From assembly GCF_020966635.1 (NCBI RefSeq), contig NZ_JAJKFQ010000011.1:1426001-1490000 (forward strand): 64,000 bases of DNA, given 5' to 3'. Below are positions 29,496 through 38,524 of the stretch, in pieces (within the stretch, counting starts at the first letter, position 1; the number at the start of each line of letters is the position of its first letter). The translations under genes were made by a program, and so were the position numbers. The notes beneath the pieces were generated by a model that saw only the letters and a program-made list of their open reading frames with translations, was not told the origin of the DNA and did no database searches. The DNA comes from Stieleria sp. JC731 (lineage in GTDB: Bacteria; Planctomycetota; Planctomycetia; Pirellulales; Pirellulaceae).

Positions 29496-32400
29496 CTATG
29501 GGAGCAATCGCTTTAGCACTTCGTTGCGAACTTCAGCGGGGTGAAATTCAAGACTTCGGAAGTAACGATCCGTTTCATTCAGTGATCGAGAAGGATCAGA
29601 GATCAGCGACACCATTGCCTCGGCGGCTTTGGGAGCACGAACTCGCCAAACAATGTCGCGACCGGATTCCGTATCCCAGTGGCCTTTGACATCCTTCAAA
29701 TAAGCATCAAAACATTCGGCCGCGCGTTGGTCGCTACCGATCCCGAGAGCTTCCAAGTACCAACGGTCTTTGCCCTCGTATTGCGTCGCAAGTTTGGCCC
29801 AGATTTTCGGCATCGCAGGGCTTTCGTCGTATCGCAAGGCGATTGCCAGTTCTCGGCGAACGGCAGGCGAATCATCCTCAGCCGCGTCACCGAGCCAGCT
29901 TGATGGTTGCTCGGTCAGTTGTTTTGCCAACCGAATCGCGGCGATGCGCAGGTGGGGATTTTCGTCCGTCAAAGCTTTTTCGACATAGTGTTGGCCGCGA
30001 CCAGGAATCTTGCCCAGCAACCAAAGTGCGCGAGCTCGGAATCGAGGGTTGGAGTCACCGTATAGCTTCAGCAGCTCTGCTTCGGCGGAGGTTCCCATCG
30101 CGTGCAGCGTTTGCCATGCACGTGCCTGGATGGCTCGGTTGGGATTACGCAATGCGCTCACCGCACCTGCCGCAGTTGAATAGTCGTAGTTGGGGACGAT
30201 GTACTTCGAATCTGGCGGAGCGACTCGGAACAGTCTTCCGCGATCGATATCGCCCTGGCGGTGGCCACCGACACCTGGATCGTACCAATCGGTAACAAAC
30301 AGAGAACCGTCGGGAGCAACACAAACGTCCGCGGGGCGGAACCAGCGATCTTCGGTACCGGTCAAGATCGGCTCGATGGTGGCTGTGTAACCGGCCCCGT
30401 CGACCGACGTCGGATAGGCTCGGACCGTGTTGGGGCCTGGGTCGCAGTGAATGATCTGGTCCCAAAAGCGTTTGGGAAGCAAGCGGCCTTCGTAGAAACA
30501 AATGCCACTGGGTGAACCAGCACCGGTTTGCAACAAGTTAGGAACAACACCGGGGTCATTGAGATGCCAGTGGCGATGCATGATTTCTTTTTCGATATTC
30601 ATGCGATCGTCACGCCATCCGGCACCGGTAATTTCGTCGCGATAGCCGTAGTTGCCGTGTTCCATGACGAAGTTGATTCGCGTCCCGCGGTTGCCATCGT
30701 CATCGTTATCGCTTTGCCAAATCGTGCCAAAGGAATCGACTGTGGTTTCCCAGTTATTGCGGAAGTTGTGTGCAAGGACTTCGAAATTTGATCCGTCCAG
30801 GTCACATCGGAACGGCATTCCGCCGTAAAGCGGTGCGCCGTTGTCGACGACAGCGCGACCGTGGATATCGATCACGGTGTTTCCATTGGCGTCTTTGACT
30901 TGTTCTCCGGTGTTCCCAAAATTCCAATACAGTTTTCCGTCGGGGCCGAACAGGAATGAGTGTCCGGAGTGATCGTGTTGTGGGTTTCCAACGCCCGTGA
31001 AGATCGCCGTTTTGGATTCAGGGATGTCGTCACCATCGGCATCGGTAAATCGCCACACGTTTGGCGATGCGGTCACGATGACCTCTCGACCTTTGGGGCC
31101 ATCGAGAACACAGATACCCATCGCCGAATCGACATCGCGACCTTGGTAAAACGTTTTGGTTTCATCCATCACCCCGTCGCCATTGGTGTCTTCGAGGATC
31201 AAAATGCGGTCGCCTTCGGGGCGTGACCCGTTGTTGCCACGATAGTTCATCACGTCACACACCCAGGCTCGGCCTTGGGTATCGATGTCCAGATTCGTCA
31301 GGCTTCGCAGGACCGGTTCGCTTGCCGACAGAGTCAGATCCAGTCCCTTGGCGACCGAAATGCCGCTGACTGCATTTTCCGGTTCACGTTGGGCTCCGCT
31401 GTCGGCGTTTCGAGCGACCGAACTGACGGTTGTCGGTGCGGCATCGGCATAGACTAAGAAACGGACGCTGGTTGCTTGTCCGTTGTTTTGATCGGTTCCA
31501 CCGTTATCAAGGCCTCCGATGGCTGTAAATTTCGTGCAGCCTTTTGGCAATTGAAAGTGGATCAAGCTATTGGCGTGGGTACCGATTGCGTGACTGCCAA
31601 TCGTTTCGCCTTTAACCGACCAGCGTTGTCCATTGCAGTTGGCGTCTTTTCGAACCGATGCCCAACCCGAGGTCGCGGATTTCCATCCGAGTTCGACAAG
31701 TGACTGGGGACCGGCGGCGCTGTGCACGGTCGGGTCAATCCAGTCTGCCCAGTCGCACGAGTATCCATCGCCTCCGTCATCGACGATTAGGTACAAGTCA
31801 CGGACATCGTTGATCGGGACCTCGATCTTGACTCGGTTGCCAGGCGTCTTCGTGGTGATGACGTCACTGGCATACAGTCGACGTGCTTTCGATGATTTGG
31901 CAGTTTGAGGCTTTTCAGATTTGTTGGCCTTGCTGTCGGCTGACGCATCGAGATGGAATTTCTCGATGACTTGTTCCTTGTTGAAATTCTTGGGTTGATC
32001 GTAGTCTTGATTTTCAAGCAGGTCGTCAAAGCCAACCTGCTCTTTGCCCAAGCTTGCGCCGGTCGGATCAATTTCCGAGCCCGCGGTCCAAAGGATGGCG
32101 TTGGTGACCAGTCGGCGAATGTTGTCGTTGCCCCAGTTCCAGTGATAGTGACCACCGGTGAAGCCGAACGAGCGACCTCCATCGGCACGATCATAGGCCC
32201 AAGCAACCGTTTGAGGTTCTCCGGCGGCAACACTCTTTCGCACGATGGGGTTCCCGCTATGTGCTCCATCGGGACGCTTCATGGTGTGTTCAGGTGCGAC
32301 GGCGGCCAAAATCGGAGTGATCTTTCCGCCTTCTTTGAATCGCATGTGGAAGTACCATTCGTCGTCGGCGGAAAACGATTCCACTCCCCGCGTGATGGGA

Positions 32401-32879
32401 TGGTTTGGCAATGAGTTAAATTCGGCAACCCAGTGTGGATTCACGCTGTAATTGATTTCGAAATGTCCGCCAAGCAGGTCAACCCAATCGTCACCTGGCT
32501 CACCCGGAACCATCTCGACAGCGTAGTGCAAGCAGACCAGTCCACATCCTTTGCTAAGTCGCTTGCGAAGCTGATCACGGTGCTCGATCGCAATGTGTCG
32601 TCCACCACCATCGCAATAGATCACGATCGTGTCGGCATCTTCGATTTGTTGTTCGCTTGGCCACTGGCGAACAATCGTGACTTTTGCGTCAGAGCTTTTC
32701 TCGATCGCGTCTTGAAGGATTCTCAGTCCGGCAAAGTGTTCGTGGGCGCCATAGTTGTGGGACCGAGCACCGGCGACCATCAGGACATTTTTCGTGTCAG
32801 CTGCGGACCCAATCGAGTGGGTGAAAAGTAGTAGCTGGACGAGCAGCGTCATCGCCCAGCAACGATGTTGACACATCAT
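29496..32879 (-). CDS. ThuA / carbohydrate-binding / PVC propeller / HEAT giant secreted protein
   Basis: 1127 residues with a signal peptide at 1-27 (MTLLVQLLLFTHSIGSAA). The ThuA-like domain at about 30-275 (NVLMVAGARSHNYGAHEHF, GCGLVCLHYAVEM, GGHFEINYSVNPHW, TVAWAYDRADGGRSFGFTGGHYHW) belongs to a glutamine amidotransferase fold linked to sugar metabolism. An NPCBM-type sugar-binding domain covers about 335-500 (YLIVDDGGDGYSCDWADWIDP, HANSLIHFQLPKG). A PVC-type dehydrogenase propeller covers about 525-895 (DTQGRAWVCDVMNYRG, RILILEDTNGDGVMDE, HSFLFGPDGKLYWNFGN, RPADVCVAPDGSLFVTDWYDPGVGG). HEAT repeats fill the last 210 residues. It has no haem site itself; the next gene supplies one. Oxidation of a sugar or polysaccharide outside the cytoplasm is inferred. 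Confidence 0.93.
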   Translation of the reverse strand: MMCQHRCWAMTLLVQLLLFTHSIGSAADTKNVLMVAGARSHNYGAHEHFAGLRILQDAIEKSSDAKVTIVRQWPSEQQIEDADTIVIYCDGGGRHIAIEHRDQLRKRLSKGCGLVCLHYAVEMVPGEPGDDWVDLLGGHFEINYSVNPHWVAEFNSLPNHPITRGVESFSADDEWYFHMRFKEGGKITPILAAVAPEHTMKRPDGAHSGNPIVRKSVAAGEPQTVAWAYDRADGGRSFGFTGGHYHWNWGNDNIRRLVTNAILWTAGSEIDPTGASLGKEQVGFDDLLENQDYDQPKNFNKEQVIEKFHLDASADSKANKSEKPQTAKSSKARRLYASDVITTKTPGNRVKIEVPINDVRDLYLIVDDGGDGYSCDWADWIDPTVHSAAGPQSLVELGWKSATSGWASVRKDANCNGQRWSVKGETIGSHAIGTHANSLIHFQLPKGCTKFTAIGGLDNGGTDQNNGQATSVRFLVYADAAPTTVSSVARNADSGAQREPENAVSGISVAKGLDLTLSASEPVLRSLTNLDIDTQGRAWVCDVMNYRGNNGSRPEGDRILILEDTNGDGVMDETKTFYQGRDVDSAMGICVLDGPKGREVIVTASPNVWRFTDADGDDIPESKTAIFTGVGNPQHDHSGHSFLFGPDGKLYWNFGNTGEQVKDANGNTVIDIHGRAVVDNGAPLYGGMPFRCDLDGSNFEVLAHNFRNNWETTVDSFGTIWQSDNDDDGNRGTRINFVMEHGNYGYRDEITGAGWRDDRMNIEKEIMHRHWHLNDPGVVPNLLQTGAGSPSGICFYEGRLLPKRFWDQIIHCDPGPNTVRAYPTSVDGAGYTATIEPILTGTEDRWFRPADVCVAPDGSLFVTDWYDPGVGGHRQGDIDRGRLFRVAPPDSKYIVPNYDYSTAAGAVSALRNPNRAIQARAWQTLHAMGTSAEAELLKLYGDSNPRFRARALWLLGKIPGRGQHYVEKALTDENPHLRIAAIRLAKQLTEQPSSWLGDAAEDDSPAVRRELAIALRYDESPAMPKIWAKLATQYEGKDRWYLEALGIGSDQRAAECFDAYLKDVKGHWDTESGRDIVWRVRAPKAAEAMVSLISDPSRSLNETDRYFRSLEFHPAEVRNEVLKRLLP

Positions 32880-33456
32880 GTTGAAGTGGCCTTTCGGGGG
32901 GAAGCTTATTGGGTGGGAAAGCAGTTAGGGAACCGAAGATACCCAGCGGTTAAGGGGCTCAATCGGTCCGTCCGCCTAGTTTAGCAAACCGTTGGAGCGT
33001 CATAGTTGACGCGCGGACAGTCTAACAAGAATTCGCCATTGGGGCACGACTGCAGCCGAGTGATCTTCGACGGGCTAGCGCTTTGACAAATGGGGAATGG
33101 CTGTTGGCTAGAAAAAAGACGGTTGTCGTTCCGCCCTCATTGAAATTCCACGCGAGTAGCACACACCATACTGGTGATGCGATCCAAGGATCGGCAAGGC
33201 TGTTCTAACGGAATCTGCTGCCCTATGCAGAGCGAGCAAGTTCATCACGCCAGTTGGGGTACCCCACCTCGATTCTTGGGTGGATTTACGATTAAGCTGG
33301 TGGGAGGGAACTCGAGGGCTTTTTACAGTATTGTGCTTCTACTGAGTGATTTCAGTGAATCCTTTCGAGACCCTTGTTTCAGTAAGATTCGTATTGGTGT
33401 CACCACATCGCAAGCGTAATCGCCGCGCGAGTTGAATTTGAACGATTAGGATTGCG
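32880..33456. other. 577-bp divergent intergenic region
   Basis: It separates the ThuA/propeller gene (minus) from the FAD/Fe-S oxidoreductase operon (plus) and must contain both promoters. GGGGTACCCC near 33257-33266 is a 10-bp perfect palindrome. No gene, terminator or RNA is visible. Confidence 0.5.
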
Positions 33457-36444
33457 ATGGAGATCGATCGGCAACGAATACAAGATGACTTGCGCGGGAT
33501 CGTGCGGGGCGATGTCTTGTGCGATGACGTATCGCGAACCTTGTACTCGACCGACGCCAGCATCTATGAACTGCAACCCATCGGAGTTGTTCGGCCCCAG
33601 TCGGCTTCCGATGTCGTTGCGATCGTGCGTTACGCGTCTGAGCACGATTTGCCGATCCATCCGCGTGGCGCCGGAAGTGGCGTCGCTGGAGAATCGATCG
33701 GTCCGGGATTGATCTTGGATTTTTCGCGATACATGCGTCGCATGCAGATGGATCGCAATGACGGCCGTGTCGTCGTCGAAGCCGGAATGACGCTGGCGGA
33801 ATTGAATCGGGGTATCCGGTCGTCCGGCCGTTGGTTTGGGCCTGACCCGGCAACGCGTAGCATCACAACAATGGGCAGCGTGCTTGCGACCAATGCGTCC
33901 GGCAGTCACTACTTGCGCAGCGGATCGGCACGTGACAATATTCATTCGCTGCGCGTTGTCACGATGGAAGGTGAGTTGCTGAATCTGTCCAAGCACCAAC
34001 CTTCGCAAACGGGCATTCCCGGTCGGTTGGCTCGCGGCTTGGTCAGCATCCGCGATCAACATCGCGAATGTATTGAGGCCCAGGCCGCATCCGCACCGGC
34101 ACGCGGCGGCTATCGGTTTGACGGAGTGATCGACGAAGATAACAACGTTGACTTGGCAAAGTTTCTGTGCGGAACTCAAGGAACACTCGCTTTAATCGTC
34201 GAAGCGACAGTAAAAACGGAGAACATCCCAAGGCATCGAGGTGTCGCGGCTCTGTTCTTTCACCGTTTGGAATCTGCCGCCCGAAGCGCTGTTGTTTCGC
34301 TCAAGCACGGCCCAGTTGCTTGTGACATGATTGGCCGTCGCTTGCTAGGCATCGCAAGGGAAACTGAACGGCAATTCGGCAACATGTTGCCGCGTGAAGC
34401 CGAAGCGATGCTGTTGCTGGAACTGCAAGGCGATTCGCTGGCCGAATTGAACGATCGAATTGATTTGCTTAAAAGCGAACTGACCCGAGGTCCCGACGGC
34501 GCGTTCCAAGCGTCCTCGACCACCAACCAAAAACAACGCGATCAGTATTGGAAGCTTTGCCGCCGCGTCACACCACGGTTGGGGCGCCTGCGTGGCAAGG
34601 AAATGCCGATCCCATTTACAGAAGACATCGCCGTCGATCCGCAAAAGCTTCCCGAAGCATTAATCGCGATCCAGAAAACACTTCGTGATCACGAATGTAC
34701 GTCAACCGTTTTTGCGCACGCGGGGCACGGCCAGCTTCACATTCGGCCGTTCTTAGATCTGTCCATCGCCGAGGACCGAAACAAGATTCGGCAGGTCGCC
34801 AATGACGTCGCAGAGGTCGTCTGGAAAATGGGCGGCCAAGTCTCAGTCGAACACGCCGCAGGGTTAAGCCGCAGTGCCCTTTTGCCAAAACAATACGGCG
34901 ACTTTTGGTTAGCGATGGGGCAGATAAAACGTCTCTTCGATCCTCACCATCGACTGAATCCGGGAAAGCTGTTCGGCGCCGTCCTGCAGCAGCCCGATGA
35001 AAACCTTAGACCGATCGGTGATTCGATCCAAGTCGTCTCACCTGCGAGAACGCTGATCGAAGCATCCGAACGCGTCGTTCAGGAATCACGTTTGCAAAAT
35101 GGCACGGTCCCACAGTTGCCGGTGATGCAACATTGGCCAGCGAATAAGATGATCGATCAGGTCACGCATTCGTGCAACGGATGTGGACGCTGTAGGACGA
35201 CCGCGGTTGATGAACGGCAGTGTCCGGTTTATCGAACGATGCGGAAAGAAGAAGCTACGCCCCGTGCCAAGGCGAATTTATTGCGGGGTGTGTTAAGCGG
35301 TAAAGTCGACGTCGAATCACTTGCCAGCGATCGGGCAAAATCGGTTGCCGACCTGTGCTTTAACTGCCACCAATGCCGTGTGGAATGTCCGTCGACGGTG
35401 GACATTCCAAAAATTGTCGGCGAGATCAAAGCCCACTATGTCGCGACAAATGGATTGCCGTTATCCGAACGTCTATTCACACGCCTGGACTCGATCGCCA
35501 GTATCGGTTCGAGGTTGCCGCGGATTTCGAATTTGCTGCTGAAGAATCGTGTCACACGTTGGCTTGCTGAGCAGATGTTTGGGTTAGTGTCGACACGGCA
35601 ATTGCCATCGATCGCCGATACCAGTTTCGTTCGCTACGCGGCCCGCCGTCGCTGGACAAAGCGAAGCGAATCAGAAGGCACCAAGGTGCTCTATTTCGTC
35701 GACCACTATGCAAATTACCATGATCCCGATGTCGGTCGCGCACTTGCAGAGGTCCTGCAGCAAAACGGCATCGGACTCTATGTGCCCACATCCCAGTCGG
35801 GCAGCGGGATGGCCAGGATCACCGCTGGCGACTTAAAGGGGGCACGCCGGATCGGGCGTCGAAACCTTCGACTTTTGGCCGAAGCGATCCGAAGCGGTTA
35901 CACCGTCGTGGCGACCGAACCGTCGGCAGTCCTATGCCTCAAACATGAATACCCAAATCTGTTCGACGATGAAGATGCCTATCTGGTCGCCAAACATTCA
36001 TTCGAGGCGTGTGACTTCTTGATGCATTTGGATCGTGAAGGAAAACTTGATCGCCAACTTAATCCAGTCGATGCACACTTTGCTTACCACCGCCCCTGTC
36101 ATCTACGGGTGCTTGATCCTGACTTGGCCGCTGTCGAACTTCTGCGATTGATTCCAGGTTTGCTTGTCGATCATGTCGAAGGCGGTTGTAGTGGGATGGC
36201 TGGTACCTGGGGGTTGCAGCGAAAAAACTATCGCAACAGTTTGCGGATCGGTTGGCCGATGATTTCTGCGATGCGTTCCAGCGGTATTCCGATCGCATCG
36301 ACCGAGTGCAGTGCGTGCAAAATGCAGATCGAACATGCCGCTGGGATGCAAACGATTCATCCCATCAAGCTTCTGGCCTACGCATATGGACGACTTCCGA
36401 AAGTCGGTGAGCAATTAGGCCTGTTGAAAGGGGGCATGGCATGA
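33457..36444 (+). CDS. YdiJ-like FAD / 4Fe-4S oxidoreductase (D-2-hydroxyacid dehydrogenase type)
   Basis: 995 residues. The FAD-binding PCMH domain lies at about 30-240 (IGVVRPQSASDVVAIVRYA, HPRGAGSGVAGESIGPGLILDFS, ITTMGSVLATNASGSHYL). The FAD-linked oxidase C-terminal domain lies at about 260-540 (VFAHAGHGQLHIRP, GGQVSVEHAAGLSRSALLPKQYG, LFDPHHRLNPGKLFG). Two 4Fe-4S sites follow: CNGCGRC starting at residue 573 with a distant CP, and CFNCHQCRVECP starting at 634. A heterodisulfide-reductase-like CCG domain at about 690-970 holds PCHLR, GGCSGMAG and ECSACKMQ. This is the domain order of YdiJ (about 1000 residues), which oxidises D-2-hydroxyacids. No membrane helix. It heads a four-gene operon: its stop overlaps moaD by 4 bp. 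Confidence 0.93.
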   Translation: MEIDRQRIQDDLRGIVRGDVLCDDVSRTLYSTDASIYELQPIGVVRPQSASDVVAIVRYASEHDLPIHPRGAGSGVAGESIGPGLILDFSRYMRRMQMDRNDGRVVVEAGMTLAELNRGIRSSGRWFGPDPATRSITTMGSVLATNASGSHYLRSGSARDNIHSLRVVTMEGELLNLSKHQPSQTGIPGRLARGLVSIRDQHRECIEAQAASAPARGGYRFDGVIDEDNNVDLAKFLCGTQGTLALIVEATVKTENIPRHRGVAALFFHRLESAARSAVVSLKHGPVACDMIGRRLLGIARETERQFGNMLPREAEAMLLLELQGDSLAELNDRIDLLKSELTRGPDGAFQASSTTNQKQRDQYWKLCRRVTPRLGRLRGKEMPIPFTEDIAVDPQKLPEALIAIQKTLRDHECTSTVFAHAGHGQLHIRPFLDLSIAEDRNKIRQVANDVAEVVWKMGGQVSVEHAAGLSRSALLPKQYGDFWLAMGQIKRLFDPHHRLNPGKLFGAVLQQPDENLRPIGDSIQVVSPARTLIEASERVVQESRLQNGTVPQLPVMQHWPANKMIDQVTHSCNGCGRCRTTAVDERQCPVYRTMRKEEATPRAKANLLRGVLSGKVDVESLASDRAKSVADLCFNCHQCRVECPSTVDIPKIVGEIKAHYVATNGLPLSERLFTRLDSIASIGSRLPRISNLLLKNRVTRWLAEQMFGLVSTRQLPSIADTSFVRYAARRRWTKRSESEGTKVLYFVDHYANYHDPDVGRALAEVLQQNGIGLYVPTSQSGSGMARITAGDLKGARRIGRRNLRLLAEAIRSGYTVVATEPSAVLCLKHEYPNLFDDEDAYLVAKHSFEACDFLMHLDREGKLDRQLNPVDAHFAYHRPCHLRVLDPDLAAVELLRLIPGLLVDHVEGGCSGMAGTWGLQRKNYRNSLRIGWPMISAMRSSGIPIASTECSACKMQIEHAAGMQTIHPIKLLAYAYGRLPKVGEQLGLLKGGMA

Positions 36445-36689
36445 AAATCGAAATACTCTTGTTCGCCGCCTTGCGTGATGCAGCCGGGGAATCGTCGATC
36501 CGAGTCGACGCGGACGGGATTGAAACCGCAGGTGACTTGATTTCTACCGTAGCAGACGTTTTGCCCGAAGTTGCCCAGTTGATTCGCCACAGCCGGCTTG
36601 CGATCGATGGAGCCTATGTGGGTGAGCAAACGGCAATTGATGCATCCGCATCCGAGTTCGCTTTGATCCCACCTGTTAGCGGTGGCTGA
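36441..36689 (+). CDS. moaD: Molybdopterin synthase small subunit (MoaD)
   Basis: 82 residues, beta-grasp (ubiquitin-like) fold. It opens with MKIEILLFAALRDAAGES, typical of MoaD, and ends in PPVSGG, the C-terminal Gly-Gly that is adenylated and converted to the thiocarboxylate that donates sulfur to precursor Z. ATG overlaps the stop of the oxidoreductase gene as ATGA; its own stop lies 8 bp inside the possible GTG start of moaE. The neighbours moaE and a cysteine desulfurase supply the catalytic subunit and a sulfur source; the MoaD-adenylating enzyme MoeB is not in this window. Confidence 0.95.
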   Translation: MKIEILLFAALRDAAGESSIRVDADGIETAGDLISTVADVLPEVAQLIRHSRLAIDGAYVGEQTAIDASASEFALIPPVSGG

Positions 36690-37176
36690 CCCATCAGACG
36701 CATTCATTTCTAGCGAAAGATCCAACCTCATCATGGATGACAAGAAGTCCATTCTCATTCGTCTCGTTCACGCCCGCATCGATTTGGCCCAATGGTCAGA
36801 TGTTCTCGCGGATCCTGATACCGGGGCTCATGCTTGGTTCTCGGGCGTGACCCGCCGGAAGACGAGGGATCAATCCGGGACCGTTCGCGTCACGAAGACG
36901 CTGTACTACGAAGCTCATGAATCGATGGCTTTGCGACAGCTCAGGCAGATTGCTGAAGATGCCAAGCAAAAGTTCAACCTTTTCAATGTCGTGATCGTCC
37001 ACCGTCTTGGTGAAGTCGCGATCGGCGAATCGAGCGTTTTGGTCGGCTGCAGCAGTGCGCATCGTCGCGAGGCGTTTGAAGCCCTGCCGGTCATCATGGA
37101 TGAATTAAAGGCCGACGTGCCGATTTGGAAACGGGAAATGTTTGTGGATGAAACGACGCAATGGATACACCCGTGA
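36682..37176 (+). CDS. moaE: Molybdopterin synthase catalytic subunit (MoaE)
   Basis: 164 residues from a GTG at 36682 that overlaps the moaD stop by 8 bp, or 147 residues from the ATG at 36733 (MDDKKSILIRLVHARID), which fits the family start better. Family motifs are GAHAWFSGVTRRKTRD (about 48-64), VTKTLYYEAHESMALRQLRQIA, VIVHRLGEVAIGESSVLVGCSSAHRREAFEA, and the C-terminal DVPIWKREMF with the catalytic Lys. Together with MoaD it turns cyclic pyranopterin monophosphate into molybdopterin in the cytoplasm. It overlaps the desulfurase gene by 16 bp. Confidence 0.95.
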   Translation: MADPSDAFISSERSNLIMDDKKSILIRLVHARIDLAQWSDVLADPDTGAHAWFSGVTRRKTRDQSGTVRVTKTLYYEAHESMALRQLRQIAEDAKQKFNLFNVVIVHRLGEVAIGESSVLVGCSSAHRREAFEALPVIMDELKADVPIWKREMFVDETTQWIHP

Positions 37177-38366
37177 ATCAGCGTATCTATCTTGATCATG
37201 CCGCCACCAGTGTTCCTAAGCCGGCGGCGACCGTCAACGCGATGATGCAACAAATGCTTCATCACGAAGCCTCTGTAGGACGCGGTGCGTATCGCAGTTC
37301 TGTCCGCGCTTCGGCAAAAGTTGCGGAACTACGTGCCGAGATCGCTAGATGGATCAACGCACCGAGTGCGAATGAAATAACGTTGCAGTCCGGAGGCACT
37401 GAAGCGTTAAATTTGGGGCTGTTCGGGTTGCTACGTCCCGGAGATCACGTTGTGACATGCGCTGCCGAGCATAACAGCGTCCTTCGCCCAATCCACGAAT
37501 TATCACGCTCGCAAAGTGTGGATTGCAGCATCGTTGACGTCGATGGGCAAGGATTGGTCAGTGTCGAAAGCGTGATGAACGCTCTGCGTCCGAACACTCG
37601 AATCGTTTCGATTCTTCATGCCGCAAATGTTAATGGTGTGGTCCAACCGATCGCGGAGATCGGCGCGGCTCTAACACAGCAATTTGAAGTTGATCTGAAG
37701 CCAATTTTAATGACCGATGCGGCTCAGTCGTTTGGCTACCTTCCTATCGATGTGCAAACACAGGGTATCGATTGTCTAGCGGCTCCCGGTCACAAAGGCG
37801 GCCAAGGTCCACTTGGGACCGGGTTCATGTACCTCAATCAACGCTACCATTCAAAGTTGCGTCCGATCGTTTTTGGCGGAACTGGCAGCCAGTCAGACGA
37901 CTTGGAAATGCCAATGAGTTTTCCCAGTTCATTTGAAGCAGGCAATATGAACGTCCCCGCAATGGCAGGTTGGTTAGCCGGACTGGCTAGTTGCCGCGGT
38001 GAAAAATTAGCTGCCGATTGCGTGTCAGAACGTTATCGATCACTAGGCAAGTTGGCTGAAGAACTTTATCTGCGGCTTGAACGGATCCCGGGAGTGCGGG
38101 TGATCGGTCGTCCGGATCAACTGAGGTTGCCAATCGCCAGCATCGAAGTTGATGGAATGGGGGCCAGTGAAGTGGCAGCAATCCTGGATAGTGAGTTCGG
38201 TATCGAAGTCCGTTCTGGATTGCATTGTGCAGCGTTAATTCACCAAGCCATTGGCTCGCCAACGGACGGCACGCTCAGGATTAGCTGCGGTGTCGGAACA
38301 ACTCTGGATGAACTCGACGCTTTGTCCAGTGCCTTGGAAGAACTGCTTGGTGTGATCCCTAACTGA
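37161..38366 (+). CDS. Cysteine desulfurase family aminotransferase (class V)
   Basis: 401 residues, PLP enzyme releasing sulfur from cysteine as a persulfide on its own Cys. It opens with YLDHAATSVPKP, has SGGTEALNLGLFG near 77, HVVTCAAEHNSVLRP near 97, TDAAQSFGYLPIDV, the PLP lysine in APGHKGGQGPLGTGFMYL (K about residue 213), and the active cysteine in RSGLHCAALIHQAIG near 350. The GLHCA context matches the family of desulfurases with a short active-site loop (CsdA/TIGR01977-like) rather than IscS. Overlap with moaE by 16 bp shows that the three genes are cotranscribed and suggests that this enzyme feeds sulfur to MoaD or to a molybdenum cofactor. Confidence 0.93.
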   Translation: MDTPVNQRIYLDHAATSVPKPAATVNAMMQQMLHHEASVGRGAYRSSVRASAKVAELRAEIARWINAPSANEITLQSGGTEALNLGLFGLLRPGDHVVTCAAEHNSVLRPIHELSRSQSVDCSIVDVDGQGLVSVESVMNALRPNTRIVSILHAANVNGVVQPIAEIGAALTQQFEVDLKPILMTDAAQSFGYLPIDVQTQGIDCLAAPGHKGGQGPLGTGFMYLNQRYHSKLRPIVFGGTGSQSDDLEMPMSFPSSFEAGNMNVPAMAGWLAGLASCRGEKLAADCVSERYRSLGKLAEELYLRLERIPGVRVIGRPDQLRLPIASIEVDGMGASEVAAILDSEFGIEVRSGLHCAALIHQAIGSPTDGTLRISCGVGTTLDELDALSSALEELLGVIPN

Positions 38367-38459
38367 CAAGTTCAGCTAGCGAGACCAGCGGGCTAATTCA
38401 ACGGGCCAGCTTTTGGCAAAAGCGTTCAGAATCGAACTGTCGAACGACGATGTGACGGT

Positions 38460-38493
38460 AAAAAAAACAGCTGCGAGAATCTCGCAGCTGTTT
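38460..38493 (-). terminator. Perfect intrinsic terminator after the fused propeller gene
   Basis: AAACAGCTGCGAG (38465-38477), loop AAT, CTCGCAGCTGTTT (38481-38493): a 13-bp stem with a 3-nt loop. On the minus strand it is followed by a run of eight T (A run 38460-38467). It lies about 30 bp after the stop of the gene at 38525 and separates it from the convergent cysteine desulfurase gene. Confidence 0.93.
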
Positions 38494-38524
38494 CGATTGT
38501 CTTCTTGATGGCGACTAGCAGGTT

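Noticed and set aside
28274-32879. Frameshift splitting one propeller/cytochrome gene into two
   Set aside because: The downstream gene has its own ATG and signal peptide, and the same split is seen at 45426/47380, so two genes are more likely than a sequencing or mutational frameshift.
33400-34179. 259-codon minus-strand frame
   Set aside because: It lies opposite the FAD-binding domain, whose family motifs are clear; a shadow frame.
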